A stretch of 64,000 nucleotides of DNA from Thermoleophilia bacterium UBA6103 (GTDB lineage Bacteria > Actinomycetota > Thermoleophilia > UBA2241). Shown in pieces: positions 1-8,761 of the stretch. Below the pieces are notes generated by a model. That model did not search any database. It was not told the DNA's origin and saw only the letters and a program-made list of their open reading frames with translations. The stretch's first letter is position 1; every line of letters begins with the position of its first letter. Made by a program: the position numbers and the translations under genes. The DNA is taken from assembly GCA_002423545.1 (NCBI GenBank), contig DIWP01000056.1, positions 1-64,000 of the forward strand, read 5' to 3'.

Positions 1-546
1 CAGGCCATCTACGTGCCGGCCGACGACCTGACCGACCCGGCGCCGGCCGCTTCGTTCGCCCACCTCGACGCCACCACGGTGCTGAGCCGCGCAATCTCCG
101 AGCTTGGCATCTACCCGGCGGTCGACCCGCTCGATTCGACCTCGCGCGTGCTCGATCCGCGCGTCGTCGGCAAGGAACACTACGACACCGCCCGCGAGGT
201 GCAGCGGATCCTGCAGACCTACAAGTCGCTGCAGGACATCATCGCCATCCTCGGCATGGACGAGCTGAGCGACGAAGACAAGGTCACCGTGCAGCGCGCC
301 CGCAAGATCGAGCGCTTCCTCAGCCAGCCCTTCTTCGTGGCCGAGGAGTTCACCAGCCAGGAGGGCAAGTACGTGCCGCTCGGCGAGACCATCAAGGGCT
401 TCAAGGAGATCGTCGAAGGCAAGCACGACGACCTGCCGGAACGCGCGTTCTTCATGGTCGGCGCCATCGACGAGGCGGTGGAGAAGGGCCGCGACGAGGC
501 GCAGAAGGCGGCCGCCGTGGCGGCCGACGCGCCCGAGGCGGAGTGA
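1..546 (+). CDS. atpD: F1 ATP synthase beta subunit, 3' part
   Basis: The frame is open from base 1, so only the last 181 residues of the catalytic beta subunit are present. The visible part begins with QAIYVPADDLTDPAPA, the loop that follows the nucleotide-binding core, and continues through the helical C-terminal domain (DELSDEDK, FLSQPFFVAE, GKYVPL). The beta subunit binds and hydrolyses or synthesises ATP at the alpha/beta interface of membrane-bound F1Fo. The C-terminus ends in an Ala/Glu-rich tail. It is followed after 9 bases by atpC, as in standard atp operons, so the rest of the operon should lie just left of the window. Confidence 0.98.
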   Translation, partial: QAIYVPADDLTDPAPAASFAHLDATTVLSRAISELGIYPAVDPLDSTSRVLDPRVVGKEHYDTAREVQRILQTYKSLQDIIAILGMDELSDEDKVTVQRARKIERFLSQPFFVAEEFTSQEGKYVPLGETIKGFKEIVEGKHDDLPERAFFMVGAIDEAVEKGRDEAQKAAAVAADAPEAE

Positions 547-555
547 GCGCCGGGC

Positions 556-1011
556 ATGGCCGACCAGGACGCCATCCTGCACATCGAGATCGTGACCCCC
601 GACGGAGTCGACTACGAAGGTGAGGCCGATCTCGTCGTCGTCCCCGGCCTCGAGGGCGAGCTGGGGATCATGGCCCATCACGAGCCGTTGATCTCGCTGC
701 TGGCCATCGGCGAGACCCGGGTGCGCACACCCGAGGGTCTCTACGAGCACATCGCCACCGGCCTCGGCTACGCGGAGGTCCTGTTCAATCGCGTGCGGGT
801 CGTCTGCGATTCGGCCGAACGGTCGGTGGAGATCGACACGCTCAGGGCCGAGGCGGCACGCCGGCGCGCCGAGGAACGACTCGCCACCGCCGCCGATCCG
901 GCGGCTCGCGCCGAGATCGACTTCTACCGCGCCGAGCAGGCGCTGCGCCGGGCGACCAATCGCATCAAGGTCGCTCAGCGCCGTGCTGGCGACGCTCCCG
1001 CGCGCGGCTGA
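556..1011 (+). CDS. atpC: F1 ATP synthase epsilon subunit
   Basis: This 151-residue protein is the epsilon subunit of the F1 central stalk, which couples rotation of the c-ring to catalysis and can inhibit ATP hydrolysis. Residues 1-95 match the N-terminal beta sandwich (IEIVTPDGVDYEGEADLVVV, GELGIMAHHEPL). Residues 95-150 form the Arg/Ala-rich helical hairpin. The length is typical or slightly long for the family. It lies 9 bases after atpD and is presumably cotranscribed with it. The next gene, murA, follows a 117-base gap and has its own promoter-like element. Confidence 0.97.
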   Translation: MADQDAILHIEIVTPDGVDYEGEADLVVVPGLEGELGIMAHHEPLISLLAIGETRVRTPEGLYEHIATGLGYAEVLFNRVRVVCDSAERSVEIDTLRAEAARRRAEERLATAADPAARAEIDFYRAEQALRRATNRIKVAQRRAGDAPARG

Positions 1012-1104
1012 GCGCCCGCGACCGCGGACCGTCCCGGACAGGCCGCCCGGCATTCCGTCAGGCGGTCCGGAAGAGGTGTCGCCGGCAGGGGTCGGCGGTC
1101 CGGC

Positions 1105-1114
1105 GCGGTATACT
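1105..1114 (+). promoter_or_regulatory. Extended -10-like element upstream of murA
   Basis: The decamer GCGGTATACT ends 14 bases before the murA ATG, so a transcript starting about 7 bases downstream would have a leader of under 10 nt. No convincing TTGACA-like hexamer lies 16-18 bases upstream, which is why it is called an extended -10. The identical decamer recurs at 13110-13119 and close variants occur at five other places in the window. Confidence 0.4.
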
Positions 1115-1128
1115 CCAGCAGACTCTCT

Positions 1129-2475
1129 ATGAACGGATGCCAGGACAACGCCGGGCGCCTGGTCGTGCAGGGCGGGCGCCGACTCTGCGGCGAGATCCCG
1201 CTCTCCGGCGCCAAGAACTCCGCGCTCAAGCTCATGGCGGCGAGCCTGCTCGCCGACTCGCCGACGACCATCCGGCGCATGCCGCGCATCGCCGACGTCG
1301 ACACCATGGCTCAGATGCTGCGCGCGCTGGGCGCTGCCGTGGAGTGGCGCGACGACGCGATGCACATCGATCCCGGCGCCACGCTCAACGACTGCGCGCC
1401 CTACGAGCTGGTGCGCACCATGCGGGCCAGCATCATCGTCATGGGTCCCATGGTGGCCCGGCTGGGACGAGCCAGCATCGCCATGCCGGGCGGCTGCAAC
1501 ATCGGTCCGCGGCGCATCGACTTCCATCTGCGCGGTCTGGAGCGGCTCGGCGCCGACGTCGAGATCGATCACGGCTTCATCCGGGTCTCGGCAGACCGCC
1601 TGCGCGGCGTCCGCGTCCCGCTCGACTACCCCAGCGTCGGCGCCACCGAGAACCTGCTCATGGCGGCGACGGCGGCGGACGGGCTCACCACCATCGAGAA
1701 CGCGGCCCGTGAGCCGGAGATCGCCGACCTCGCCGACATGCTGTGTGCCATGGGCGCCGAGATCGAGGGCGCCGGGACCAGCACCATCCGCATCCACGGC
1801 GACCGTCCTCTGCACGGGACCGAGCACACCGTGATCGCCGATCGCGTCGAGGCCGGCACCTACCTTATCGCCGGCGTCGCCAGCGGCGGCGACGTGACCG
1901 TGCGCGGCCTCTCACCGTCGTGCCTGGGGCTGTTCCTCACCAAGCTGCGGGCGATGGGGGTCGTCGTCGACGAAGGGCCCCAGGTCATCCGGGCGCGCAG
2001 CGTCGGACCGCTGCTGCCGGTCGACATCTCGACGCTGCCGTTCCCAGGCTTCCCGACCGACCTGCAGGCCCAGGCGATGGTGCTGCTGTCCCTGGCCGAG
2101 GGCACGTCGATCGTCACCGAGAACGTGTTCGAGAACCGCTTCGTGGTGGTCGATGAGCTCAATCGGCTGGGCGCCGGCATCACCGTCAACGGCCACCACG
2201 CGGTCGTCGCCGGCCCGCGGGCGCTCAGCGGGACCATCGTGGAGGCGCCCGATCTGCGCGGCGGGGCGGCCCTCATCATCGCCGGCCTGGCGGCCGAGGG
2301 AAGCACGGAGGTACGTGGGCTGCACCACGTCGACCGTGGCTACGAGGCGCTGGAGCAGAAGCTCGCCTTGCTTGGCGCCGACGTCCGCCGTCTTGACGGT
2401 GGCGCCGGCAGTGGAGGGCCGGAGTCTGGTGACACGGTGTCCGGGCGGCCATCGGCACGGCGTGCGCTAGACTGA
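1129..2475 (+). CDS. murA: UDP-N-acetylglucosamine 1-carboxyvinyltransferase
   Basis: MurA transfers enolpyruvate from PEP to UDP-GlcNAc, the first committed cytoplasmic step of peptidoglycan synthesis. The 448-residue product has the N-terminal substrate motif GAKNSALK (Lys29-Asn30) and the catalytic loop PGGCNIGPRR, with Cys123 in the position of E. coli Cys115, the residue alkylated by fosfomycin. The two inverse alpha/beta domains run the full length, and a Gly/Ser/Arg-rich tail of about 25 residues is extra. ATG 1129 is chosen because the -10-like element ends just upstream. The LCP gene starts 6 bases after its stop, so the two are likely one transcript. Confidence 0.97.
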   Translation: MNGCQDNAGRLVVQGGRRLCGEIPLSGAKNSALKLMAASLLADSPTTIRRMPRIADVDTMAQMLRALGAAVEWRDDAMHIDPGATLNDCAPYELVRTMRASIIVMGPMVARLGRASIAMPGGCNIGPRRIDFHLRGLERLGADVEIDHGFIRVSADRLRGVRVPLDYPSVGATENLLMAATAADGLTTIENAAREPEIADLADMLCAMGAEIEGAGTSTIRIHGDRPLHGTEHTVIADRVEAGTYLIAGVASGGDVTVRGLSPSCLGLFLTKLRAMGVVVDEGPQVIRARSVGPLLPVDISTLPFPGFPTDLQAQAMVLLSLAEGTSIVTENVFENRFVVVDELNRLGAGITVNGHHAVVAGPRALSGTIVEAPDLRGGAALIIAGLAAEGSTEVRGLHHVDRGYEALEQKLALLGADVRRLDGGAGSGGPESGDTVSGRPSARRALD

Positions 2476-2481
2476 CACGTC

Positions 2482-4461
2482 ATGACCGAGCGCCGATACA
2501 GGGTCTACCGCTGCGAAGAGGGGCCACAGGGCGACGGTGGCGAGGACTGCCGCCGTCGCCGCGGTCGCCGGACCGCCTCCGACTCCGGCGCCTCCGGACG
2601 TCCGCCGGCGGGCCGGCCGACCGGCGGCCGACGCGACGCCGCCGCGACGGGGAGCCGCTCCGCCGCCGAGCCGCCTCGGGGCGGGTCCGGATCCGGCGGC
2701 GGCCCGCGTGAGCCCGGTGATGCCCCGCCGCGTCAGGTCTATGCGCGTCCGCGGCGGCGCTGGCTCGCTGTGCTTCGCTACGCCGCTCTGCTGATCATCG
2801 CCGTCGTCTGCGGTCTCGGTGGGTACGCGCTGGGCTGGCTGCAGTCCACCGGCGCCGTCATGGTCGAGGGCGAGAAGGCAAAGGTCGTCGATGCCGCCGA
2901 GCTGGAGATCACGCAGAGCACCTCCGGCGAGCCCATCAACATCCTCGTCATGGGCAGCGACCGGCGGGACACGATCGAAGACGATCCCGGCCGCTCGGAC
3001 ACCCTGATGCTGCTGCGGCTCGACCCCAACACAGGGTCGATCTCCATGCTGAGCGTACCGCGAGACCTGTGGGTCGAGATCCCCGGGTACGGCAGCGAGC
3101 GGATCAACGTCGCCTACACGCTTGAAGGCCCCAAGGGCGCCATCAAGGTCTTCAAGCAGCTCACCGGGCTGGATATCCACTACTGGATGGACGTCAACTT
3201 CCTCGGCTTCGTGCGCGTCGTGGACTATCTGCGCGGCGTCTACATCGACGTCGATCATCGCTACTACAACCCTCCGGGCACCGGCTACGCGGCCATCGAC
3301 ATCCAGCCCGGGTACCAGCTGCTCAAAGGGCGTCCGGCGCTGCAGTTCGTGCGCTACCGGCACGACGAATATGGGGACTTCGGGCGCATGGTACGGCAGC
3401 AGGTCTTCATGCACGAGGTCGAGCGGCAGGCGCGGCGCTGGCAGAACTGGACCCGTCTGCCGCGCATCGTGAAGAAGGTGGCCGAGAACACCATCTCCAA
3501 CATCAACGAGGCCGGCGAGCTGCTGGGCCTTGCCAAGACGTTGCTCACCATGGATACGTCGCAGGTCTACAAGACGCACATCGTCGGCGAGCCGACGATG
3601 ATCAACGAGATGTCGGTGCTGCTGCCCAGCGACCAGGAGATCAAGCAAGCCGTCAACGAGTTCCTCGATCCCGAGCGGGCGCCGGTGTCGGTCGGCAAGA
3701 TCACCATTCCCAGAGACAGCTACACCGTACGAGTGCTCAATGGGTCGGGGACGCAGGGCATCGCCGGGCAGGTCGCCGCCGACCTCGATGCCGAGGGCTT
3801 CCATGCCGTCGAGGACGGCAACGCCGACGGCTTCGACTACAGCAACTCGGTCGTGTACACGACCGAAGGACTCAAGCCGGCCGCCCAGGCTGTGGCGCGT
3901 CTCCTCAACCCGTGCACCGTGAAGATCGTCGGCCACCTTCCCGGTACGCTCGACGGCATGACGGTCATCGTCGGCGGCGACTACGACGGTCAGATCGTGG
4001 AGCCGGAGGACTCTGCGGTGGTCGTGCAGCAGCAGTTGGAGAAGGGCACCAAGGCGAACACCGCCGAGTGGCAGATGTGGGCAGGCGAGACGCCGCTGCC
4101 GCTCATGATGCCGGCCGACTGGTCGCCGGGCATGACATGGGACGTGTCGCAGTGGCGCGCGTACACCATCCCCACGCACAAAGGCAAGAAGGCGGCCTTC
4201 GTGGCGGTCGGGAAGACCGCCGCCGGCGGCTACTGGCACCTGCAGGCGACCAGCTGGGACGATCCACCGATCCTCGAAGACCCCAGCGAGGCTCGCCGTG
4301 TCGACGGGCGCCAGTATCACCTCTACTACCAGAACGCCCGCCTGCACCGCGTCTCGTGGCGGGTCGGCGGCACGGTGTACTGGATCACCAACACGCTCGA
4401 CGACCAGATAGCCAACAAGGTCCTGCTCGGACTCGCGACCTCCTGCGTCAAGGTCCGCTGA
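2482..4461 (+). CDS. LytR-CpsA-Psr (LCP) family glycopolymer ligase with LytR_C domain
   Basis: LCP enzymes transfer lipid-linked glycopolymers onto peptidoglycan on the outer face of the membrane. The 659-residue protein has a disordered Arg/Gly/Pro-rich cytoplasmic N-terminus of about 90 residues, one membrane segment (about 94-118), an LCP domain with ILVMGSDRRD, GRSDTLMLLRLD and SVPRD motifs and several conserved arginines, and a LytR_C domain starting near residue 414 (YTVRVLNGSGTQG). The last ~150 residues form an extra Trp-rich extracellular region that I do not recognise. It sits directly behind murA and near a polymerase-like gene and nucleotide-sugar genes, which fits attachment of a wall polysaccharide. 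Confidence 0.93.
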   Translation: MTERRYRVYRCEEGPQGDGGEDCRRRRGRRTASDSGASGRPPAGRPTGGRRDAAATGSRSAAEPPRGGSGSGGGPREPGDAPPRQVYARPRRRWLAVLRYAALLIIAVVCGLGGYALGWLQSTGAVMVEGEKAKVVDAAELEITQSTSGEPINILVMGSDRRDTIEDDPGRSDTLMLLRLDPNTGSISMLSVPRDLWVEIPGYGSERINVAYTLEGPKGAIKVFKQLTGLDIHYWMDVNFLGFVRVVDYLRGVYIDVDHRYYNPPGTGYAAIDIQPGYQLLKGRPALQFVRYRHDEYGDFGRMVRQQVFMHEVERQARRWQNWTRLPRIVKKVAENTISNINEAGELLGLAKTLLTMDTSQVYKTHIVGEPTMINEMSVLLPSDQEIKQAVNEFLDPERAPVSVGKITIPRDSYTVRVLNGSGTQGIAGQVAADLDAEGFHAVEDGNADGFDYSNSVVYTTEGLKPAAQAVARLLNPCTVKIVGHLPGTLDGMTVIVGGDYDGQIVEPEDSAVVVQQQLEKGTKANTAEWQMWAGETPLPLMMPADWSPGMTWDVSQWRAYTIPTHKGKKAAFVAVGKTAAGGYWHLQATSWDDPPILEDPSEARRVDGRQYHLYYQNARLHRVSWRVGGTVYWITNTLDDQIANKVLLGLATSCVKVR

Positions 4462-4506
4462 CCCCGGAGCACGGCGGCGGTTGCCGGCGGCCGGTCGCGG
4501 GAATGA

Positions 4507-4535
4507 TGGTCAAGAGTACGAGCGTATGGTATAAG
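4507..4535 (+). promoter_or_regulatory. Putative promoter of the LAFTG-protein gene
   Basis: A -35-like TGGTCA (4507-4512, 4 of 6 to TTGACA) is followed after 17 bases by TATAAG (4530-4535) preceded by TGG. This is the best housekeeping-type promoter seen in the window. Transcription would start near 4542, giving a leader of about 50 nt. Confidence 0.5.
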
Positions 4536-4591
4536 CTCGTTGGAACGTCATTGTTGGTGGAGCAACGAACACATCGACCCGGAGGGGGTCC

Positions 4592-4981
4592 GTGACTATG
4601 AAGAGGAGTATCCTGACCGTCCTGCTCGTGGCACTGGTCGCGTCGTTGGCCTTTGCCGGCGTCGCCTCGGCGACCTCGCAGTCGACGATCGATGCCATCT
4701 TGTCCGATGCCGCCAGCGGTACGCTCGACGGCGACTGGAGCAAGGCAGACGTGCAGGCCGCCCTCGCGTTCCTTGAGAGCGATCCCCTGTCCAAGCAGTA
4801 CAGCGACTACGAGGCTGTCCTCGAGGCCTATCTGGCCGGCTTGGGCAGCGGCGGATCCGGTAGTCAGCCGGGCGTCGCCAGCGGCGGCAACCTGGCCTTC
4901 ACCGGCGCCGACATCCTGGTCGCGCTCTCGGCAGGCATCGGGCTCATCGGCGGCGGTCTGTTCCTGCGCCGGCGCAGCTGA
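4592..4981 (+). CDS. Small secreted protein with LAXTG-type sortase sorting signal
   Basis: This 129-residue protein has a classical signal peptide (MTMKRS followed by a hydrophobic run to about residue 27), a ~60-residue acidic helical mature region, a Gly/Ser linker and a C-terminal sorting signal: LAFTG at 101-105, a hydrophobic segment and the terminal RRRS. LAXTG is the pentapeptide used by class E sortases of Actinobacteria, so it is probably cell-wall anchored, perhaps with a scaffold or sensing role. The short core resembles nothing I can name. A GGAGGG lies 6 bases before GTG 4592; ATG 4598 is the alternative start. The gene has its own promoter and terminator. Confidence 0.8.
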   Translation: MTMKRSILTVLLVALVASLAFAGVASATSQSTIDAILSDAASGTLDGDWSKADVQAALAFLESDPLSKQYSDYEAVLEAYLAGLGSGGSGSQPGVASGGNLAFTGADILVALSAGIGLIGGGLFLRRRS

Positions 4982-5011
4982 GGCAGGGCGAGAGAGCACA
5001 GAGTACGTCGA

Positions 5012-5049
5012 ACGGGGGCGGGCACCCTTCTCAGGGTGCCCGCCCCCGT
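5012..5049 (+). terminator. Strong hairpin terminator after the LAFTG-protein gene
   Basis: A perfect 16-bp GC-rich stem (5012-5027 with 5034-5049) encloses the six-base loop TTCTCA. The downstream sequence is only moderately T-rich. It isolates the small-protein gene from the polymerase-like gene that follows. Confidence 0.85.
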
Positions 5050-5100
5050 CGTGTCTGCGGGGACCGCCGGTCGCGGTCCCTGAACGTGTACAATGCCGCC

Positions 5101-7263
5101 GTGTCTCAGAGCTCGACCAGCGGCACGCCCGCCGCCACGACGATCAGAGCCTGGTGGCGGCTCGCATCCCCGGCCCTCCCCGCCGCCGCCACCCTCGTCC
5201 TCGTCGTCATCCTGTCGTTCCGCGCCGGCGGGTACATCGTCGATTCGGCGACGCCGTTCGTCGTCGCCTGGCTGGTCGTCATGGCCGCCTGGGTGCTGGC
5301 CGCCCGTCCGGCGCTGCGGCCGCCGCTCGCCGTGCTCATCGCACTCGGCGCGCTCGGCGGGCTGGCTCTCTGGACCGGCCTCTCCATCATCTGGTCGGTC
5401 GGTCCCGACCTCTCCTGGATCGCCTTCAACTATGCGGCGCTCTACGTCGCTGCCGTCCTGGCTCTGGCGTGGGGCGGCAGCGGCCGGCTGCAGGTGCTGA
5501 TCGCGACTGTCGGCTTCCTTGCCGGCGCCACGGCGGTGGCGGTGTACGCCTACCTCGGGAAGGTGCTCCCCGACCAGCTGACGCACGCTCACGAGTACGC
5601 CCGGCTGGCGGCCCCCGTCGGCTATTGGAACGTTCTGGCCGTCATGCTGGTCATGGCCGCTCCGGTCGCTCTGGCCCTGTCGGCGCGCCGGGGACTGCAC
5701 CCGCTCCTGCGAGCCGTCGCGTCACTGGTGCTCGCGCTCCTGCTCATCACCCTGTTCTTCACCTTCTCGCGCGGCGGCTTCGCCGCCGCCCTGGTGATGC
5801 TCGTCGCCTATTTTGCGGCGGCGCGGGAGCGGCTGTCGTCGTTGGTGAGCTTCCTGGTGGCAGCCGCACCGGTCGGCTTCGTCCTCTGGCATCTGCGGGA
5901 CCTCGAGACGCTGTTCGGCCCCACCACAGACGCCGCCCTGCGCAGCGCTCAAGGGCACACCCTGGCGGGCTGGACGATCCTGGCCCTGGGGCTGCCCTTC
6001 GTGCTGCAACTGACGGTCGCGTATGCCCACCACCGGCTCGCCCTGCGCCCGCCGGTGGTGCGCTGGATCGGCGTCGCGGTCCTGGTGGTGGTCCTCGGGC
6101 TGTGCATCGGGGGACCGCTCTCCTATATGCAGCGCCAGGGAGGCATCGGGGAGTGGGTGGGCGCGCAGTACAGGTCGTTTGTCGAAGGACCGGAGTCGGA
6201 GGGCGGCAACTCCGCCAGCCGAGTCCTGGTGGTCAGCTCGAACGGGCGTGTGGGCCTCTACAGGGTCGCGCTCCGGCAGTACGACCATACGCCGGTCATC
6301 GGTACCGGGGCGGGTACGTTCGCGTTCTCAAACTACCGCTTCCGCGACACCGGCCTGTTCGTCAAGCACGCACACTCGCAGTGGTTCAACACGTTGAGCG
6401 AACTGGGTGTGGTGGGTCTGGCGCTGCTGACGGCGTTCGTGCTGGCGCTGGCAGCGGCGGTCGTGCGTTCGCTGGTGCGTCTGCGGCGTGACAGGGAGCG
6501 GGGCCTGCTGGCCGCCTGCTTCGCCGCCGGCGTGGGGTTCGTCTTCCACATCAGCGGCGACTGGGACTGGGACATGGCGGCGGCGACGCTCGCGTTCCTG
6601 CTGCTGACGGTGACGGCGGCCGTGTACCGCGGCGCGCCTGGACCGAGCGACAAGAGCGAGGAGTCCGCCGCGGAGTCCGCCGCGGCGTCCCCGCCCGCGA
6701 GTACCCCGAAGGTCGAGCCGTCGCCGGCCGGTGACGCGGCCGTCGCAGGGTCTTCGCCCGTGCAGGTCGCGACGGTCGAGTCGCCGGGGCCCGGTGGTCC
6801 GGCGCGCGACGACCACGTCCCGGCTCGGGCGGCGCGTCTGTCGTGGCCGCTGGCCGGCCTGTGGGCCGGTCTGGCGGCCGTGCTGATCGTGTCATGGCTG
6901 TTGCCCTGTCTGGCCCTGCGCGCCGGCACCCGCGCCCTGGCGGCGGCCGGCGACGGGCAGGTCGCCGTGGCCCGCGCCGAGGCCGAGCGTTCGCAGCGCC
7001 TCGACCCGCTCGCCGTCGGTCCCCTCATCACGCTGGCGGGCGTCGAGCAGCGCGCCGGCAACCCCCGGGCGGCGCTGGCCGCTTTGGAGAAGGCCGCCGC
7101 TCTCCAGCCCGACAACTTCTACGTGCAGTATCAGCTCGGCCTGCTGCTGGCCAACTCGCTGGGGCGCACCGAGGCGGCTGCCGAGGCGTTCCGGCGCGCC
7201 CTGGAGCTCAATCCGCGGCATGCACTGAGCCAGAGACAGCTCGAGCTGCTGGGCCGGGACTGA
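5101..7263 (+). CDS. O-antigen ligase/polymerase (Wzy)-like membrane protein with C-terminal TPRs
   Basis: Proteins of this class polymerise or ligate lipid-linked sugar chains at the membrane. From GTG 5101 it has 720 residues: about ten hydrophobic segments to residue ~510, the SRGGF motif near residue 222, and the Wzy_C-type signature with the HAHSQWFNTLSELGVVG loop near residue 423. A Pro/Ala/Ser-rich linker is followed by another membrane helix and TPR-like repeats (residues ~620-720). TACAAT at 5088-5093 looks like a -10 directly upstream, implying a leaderless or very short leader at GTG 5101; GTG 5086 in the same frame is the alternative. It fits the LCP and sugar-nucleotide genes around it. 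Confidence 0.85.
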   Translation: MSQSSTSGTPAATTIRAWWRLASPALPAAATLVLVVILSFRAGGYIVDSATPFVVAWLVVMAAWVLAARPALRPPLAVLIALGALGGLALWTGLSIIWSVGPDLSWIAFNYAALYVAAVLALAWGGSGRLQVLIATVGFLAGATAVAVYAYLGKVLPDQLTHAHEYARLAAPVGYWNVLAVMLVMAAPVALALSARRGLHPLLRAVASLVLALLLITLFFTFSRGGFAAALVMLVAYFAAARERLSSLVSFLVAAAPVGFVLWHLRDLETLFGPTTDAALRSAQGHTLAGWTILALGLPFVLQLTVAYAHHRLALRPPVVRWIGVAVLVVVLGLCIGGPLSYMQRQGGIGEWVGAQYRSFVEGPESEGGNSASRVLVVSSNGRVGLYRVALRQYDHTPVIGTGAGTFAFSNYRFRDTGLFVKHAHSQWFNTLSELGVVGLALLTAFVLALAAAVVRSLVRLRRDRERGLLAACFAAGVGFVFHISGDWDWDMAAATLAFLLLTVTAAVYRGAPGPSDKSEESAAESAAASPPASTPKVEPSPAGDAAVAGSSPVQVATVESPGPGGPARDDHVPARAARLSWPLAGLWAGLAAVLIVSWLLPCLALRAGTRALAAAGDGQVAVARAEAERSQRLDPLAVGPLITLAGVEQRAGNPRAALAALEKAAALQPDNFYVQYQLGLLLANSLGRTEAAAEAFRRALELNPRHALSQRQLELLGRD

Positions 7264-7314
7264 CGCTCACGGCGATGCCGCCGTGGGATGCGGCCCCTTC
7301 GGGCGACGGCGGCC

Positions 7315-7324
7315 GTGGTATGCT
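7315..7324 (+). promoter_or_regulatory. Extended -10-like element upstream of ugd
   Basis: GTGGTATGCT belongs to the GYGGTAYNMT family recurring in this window. It ends 60 bases before the ugd ATG, leaving room for the strong AGGAGG ribosome-binding site at 7370-7375. Confidence 0.35.
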
Positions 7325-7384
7325 CGCGCCGCCCCCCGCGTGAGCGGCCGGCGGGCGCCGGGACACTCCAGGAGGTCGCAGGAA

Positions 7385-8761
7385 ATGGGAGATGCGCAAC
7401 CGCCGATCGGTGTCATCGGCGTCGGCTATGTCGGCCTCGTCAGCGCCGTCTGCTTTGCCCATCTGGGACACCACGTGGTGTGCCTCGACGTCGATGCGGC
7501 CCGCATCGCCGGCCTTAAGGCGGGCCGCGTGCCGATCTACGAGCCGGGTCTGGAGAGGCTGCTCGAAGACAACGCGGAGAGACTGGCGTTCACGACAGCG
7601 TACGACGATCTGCTCGCTCGCTGCCGCACCATGTTCGTGGCCGTCGACACCCCGCCGTCACCGTCCGGAGACGCCGACCTGAGTCGCGTCTACCGGGTCG
7701 TCGAAGAGGTCGCCGCGCGGGGCGGCGACCGTCTTCTCGTGATGAAGAGCACCGTGCCGGTCGGCACCGGAGAGCACGTGCTCCGCCGGCTGCGCAGCCG
7801 CGACGCCGGCGACGTACGCTACGCTTCCAATCCCGAGTTCCTGCGCGAGGGGGCGGCGATCCAGGACTTCCTAGAACCGGACCGCATCGTCATCGGCGCC
7901 TCCGACGTCGCCGACGGCGACCGCGTCGAGGCGCTCTACCGCGGCATCGACGCCCCCATCGTCCGCACCAGCGTGGCCACGGCGGAGATGATCAAGTACG
8001 CGTCCAACGCGTTCCTGGCCACCAAGATCAGCTTCATCAACGAGATCGCCAATGTCTGCGAGGGTGTCGGCGCCGACGTACGGACGGTGGCCGAGGGGAT
8101 GGGACTCGACCATCGCATCGGGCCGCACTTCCTGCAGGCCGGCATCGGGTACGGCGGCTCGTGCTTTCCCAAAGACGTGCAGGCGCTCAAGCAGCTCGCC
8201 GGCAATTCGGGGTATCACTTCCAGTTGCTCAACGCGGTCATCGAGGTCAATCATCTGCAGAAGCGCCGGGTGGTCGCCAAGCTCAGGCAGAGGCTGGGCC
8301 CGTTGCACGGCCTCAAGGTCGCCCTGCTGGGCCTCACCTTCAAACCGCACACCGACGATCTGCGTGAAGCGGCCTCGATAGTCCTCGCGGCACGCCTCAT
8401 CGGGGAGGGCGCCTCTGTGGCCGCCTACGATCCCATGGTGCCGGCCGCTGAGCACGAGCTGTTCCCCGGCGTCGCCGTCTGCGCCGCACCGCTCGAGGCG
8501 CTCCAGGACGCCGATGCCGCCGTCCTGGTCACCGAATGGCCGGAGCTGGTGCGTCTGGACTGGGGTCCGGCCAGGGAGGCCATGCGCCGGCCGCTGGTGA
8601 TCGACGGACGCAATGCGCTCGACGGCGCGGCGCTGCGCGCGCTCGGCTTCGAGTACGAAGGTGTCGGCAGCGCCGACGGGCCGGTGGCTCAGCCCCTGCC
8701 GGCGGACGCCGGGCGGTCTGCTCCGACCGCCGCGACGGCGTCACCCCGGGGGCCGGCATGA
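7385..8761 (+). CDS. ugd: UDP-glucose 6-dehydrogenase
   Basis: This cytoplasmic enzyme oxidises UDP-glucose twice with NAD+ to UDP-glucuronate, a precursor of acidic polysaccharides. The 458 residues contain the N-terminal NAD motif IGVGYVGLV, the central dimerisation helix region with KYASNAFLATKISFINE, and the catalytic GYGGSCFPKD with Cys260. The C-terminal domain (LGLTFKPHTDDLREA) is intact. ATG 7385 is preceded by AGGAGG at 7370-7375; an upstream in-frame start at 7283 lacks this and would add unconserved sequence. Its TGA overlaps the ATG of the next gene (ATGA), indicating translational coupling with the nucleotidyltransferase. GDP-mannose 6-dehydrogenase is a less likely alternative. 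Confidence 0.93.
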   Translation: MGDAQPPIGVIGVGYVGLVSAVCFAHLGHHVVCLDVDAARIAGLKAGRVPIYEPGLERLLEDNAERLAFTTAYDDLLARCRTMFVAVDTPPSPSGDADLSRVYRVVEEVAARGGDRLLVMKSTVPVGTGEHVLRRLRSRDAGDVRYASNPEFLREGAAIQDFLEPDRIVIGASDVADGDRVEALYRGIDAPIVRTSVATAEMIKYASNAFLATKISFINEIANVCEGVGADVRTVAEGMGLDHRIGPHFLQAGIGYGGSCFPKDVQALKQLAGNSGYHFQLLNAVIEVNHLQKRRVVAKLRQRLGPLHGLKVALLGLTFKPHTDDLREAASIVLAARLIGEGASVAAYDPMVPAAEHELFPGVAVCAAPLEALQDADAAVLVTEWPELVRLDWGPAREAMRRPLVIDGRNALDGAALRALGFEYEGVGSADGPVAQPLPADAGRSAPTAATASPRGPA

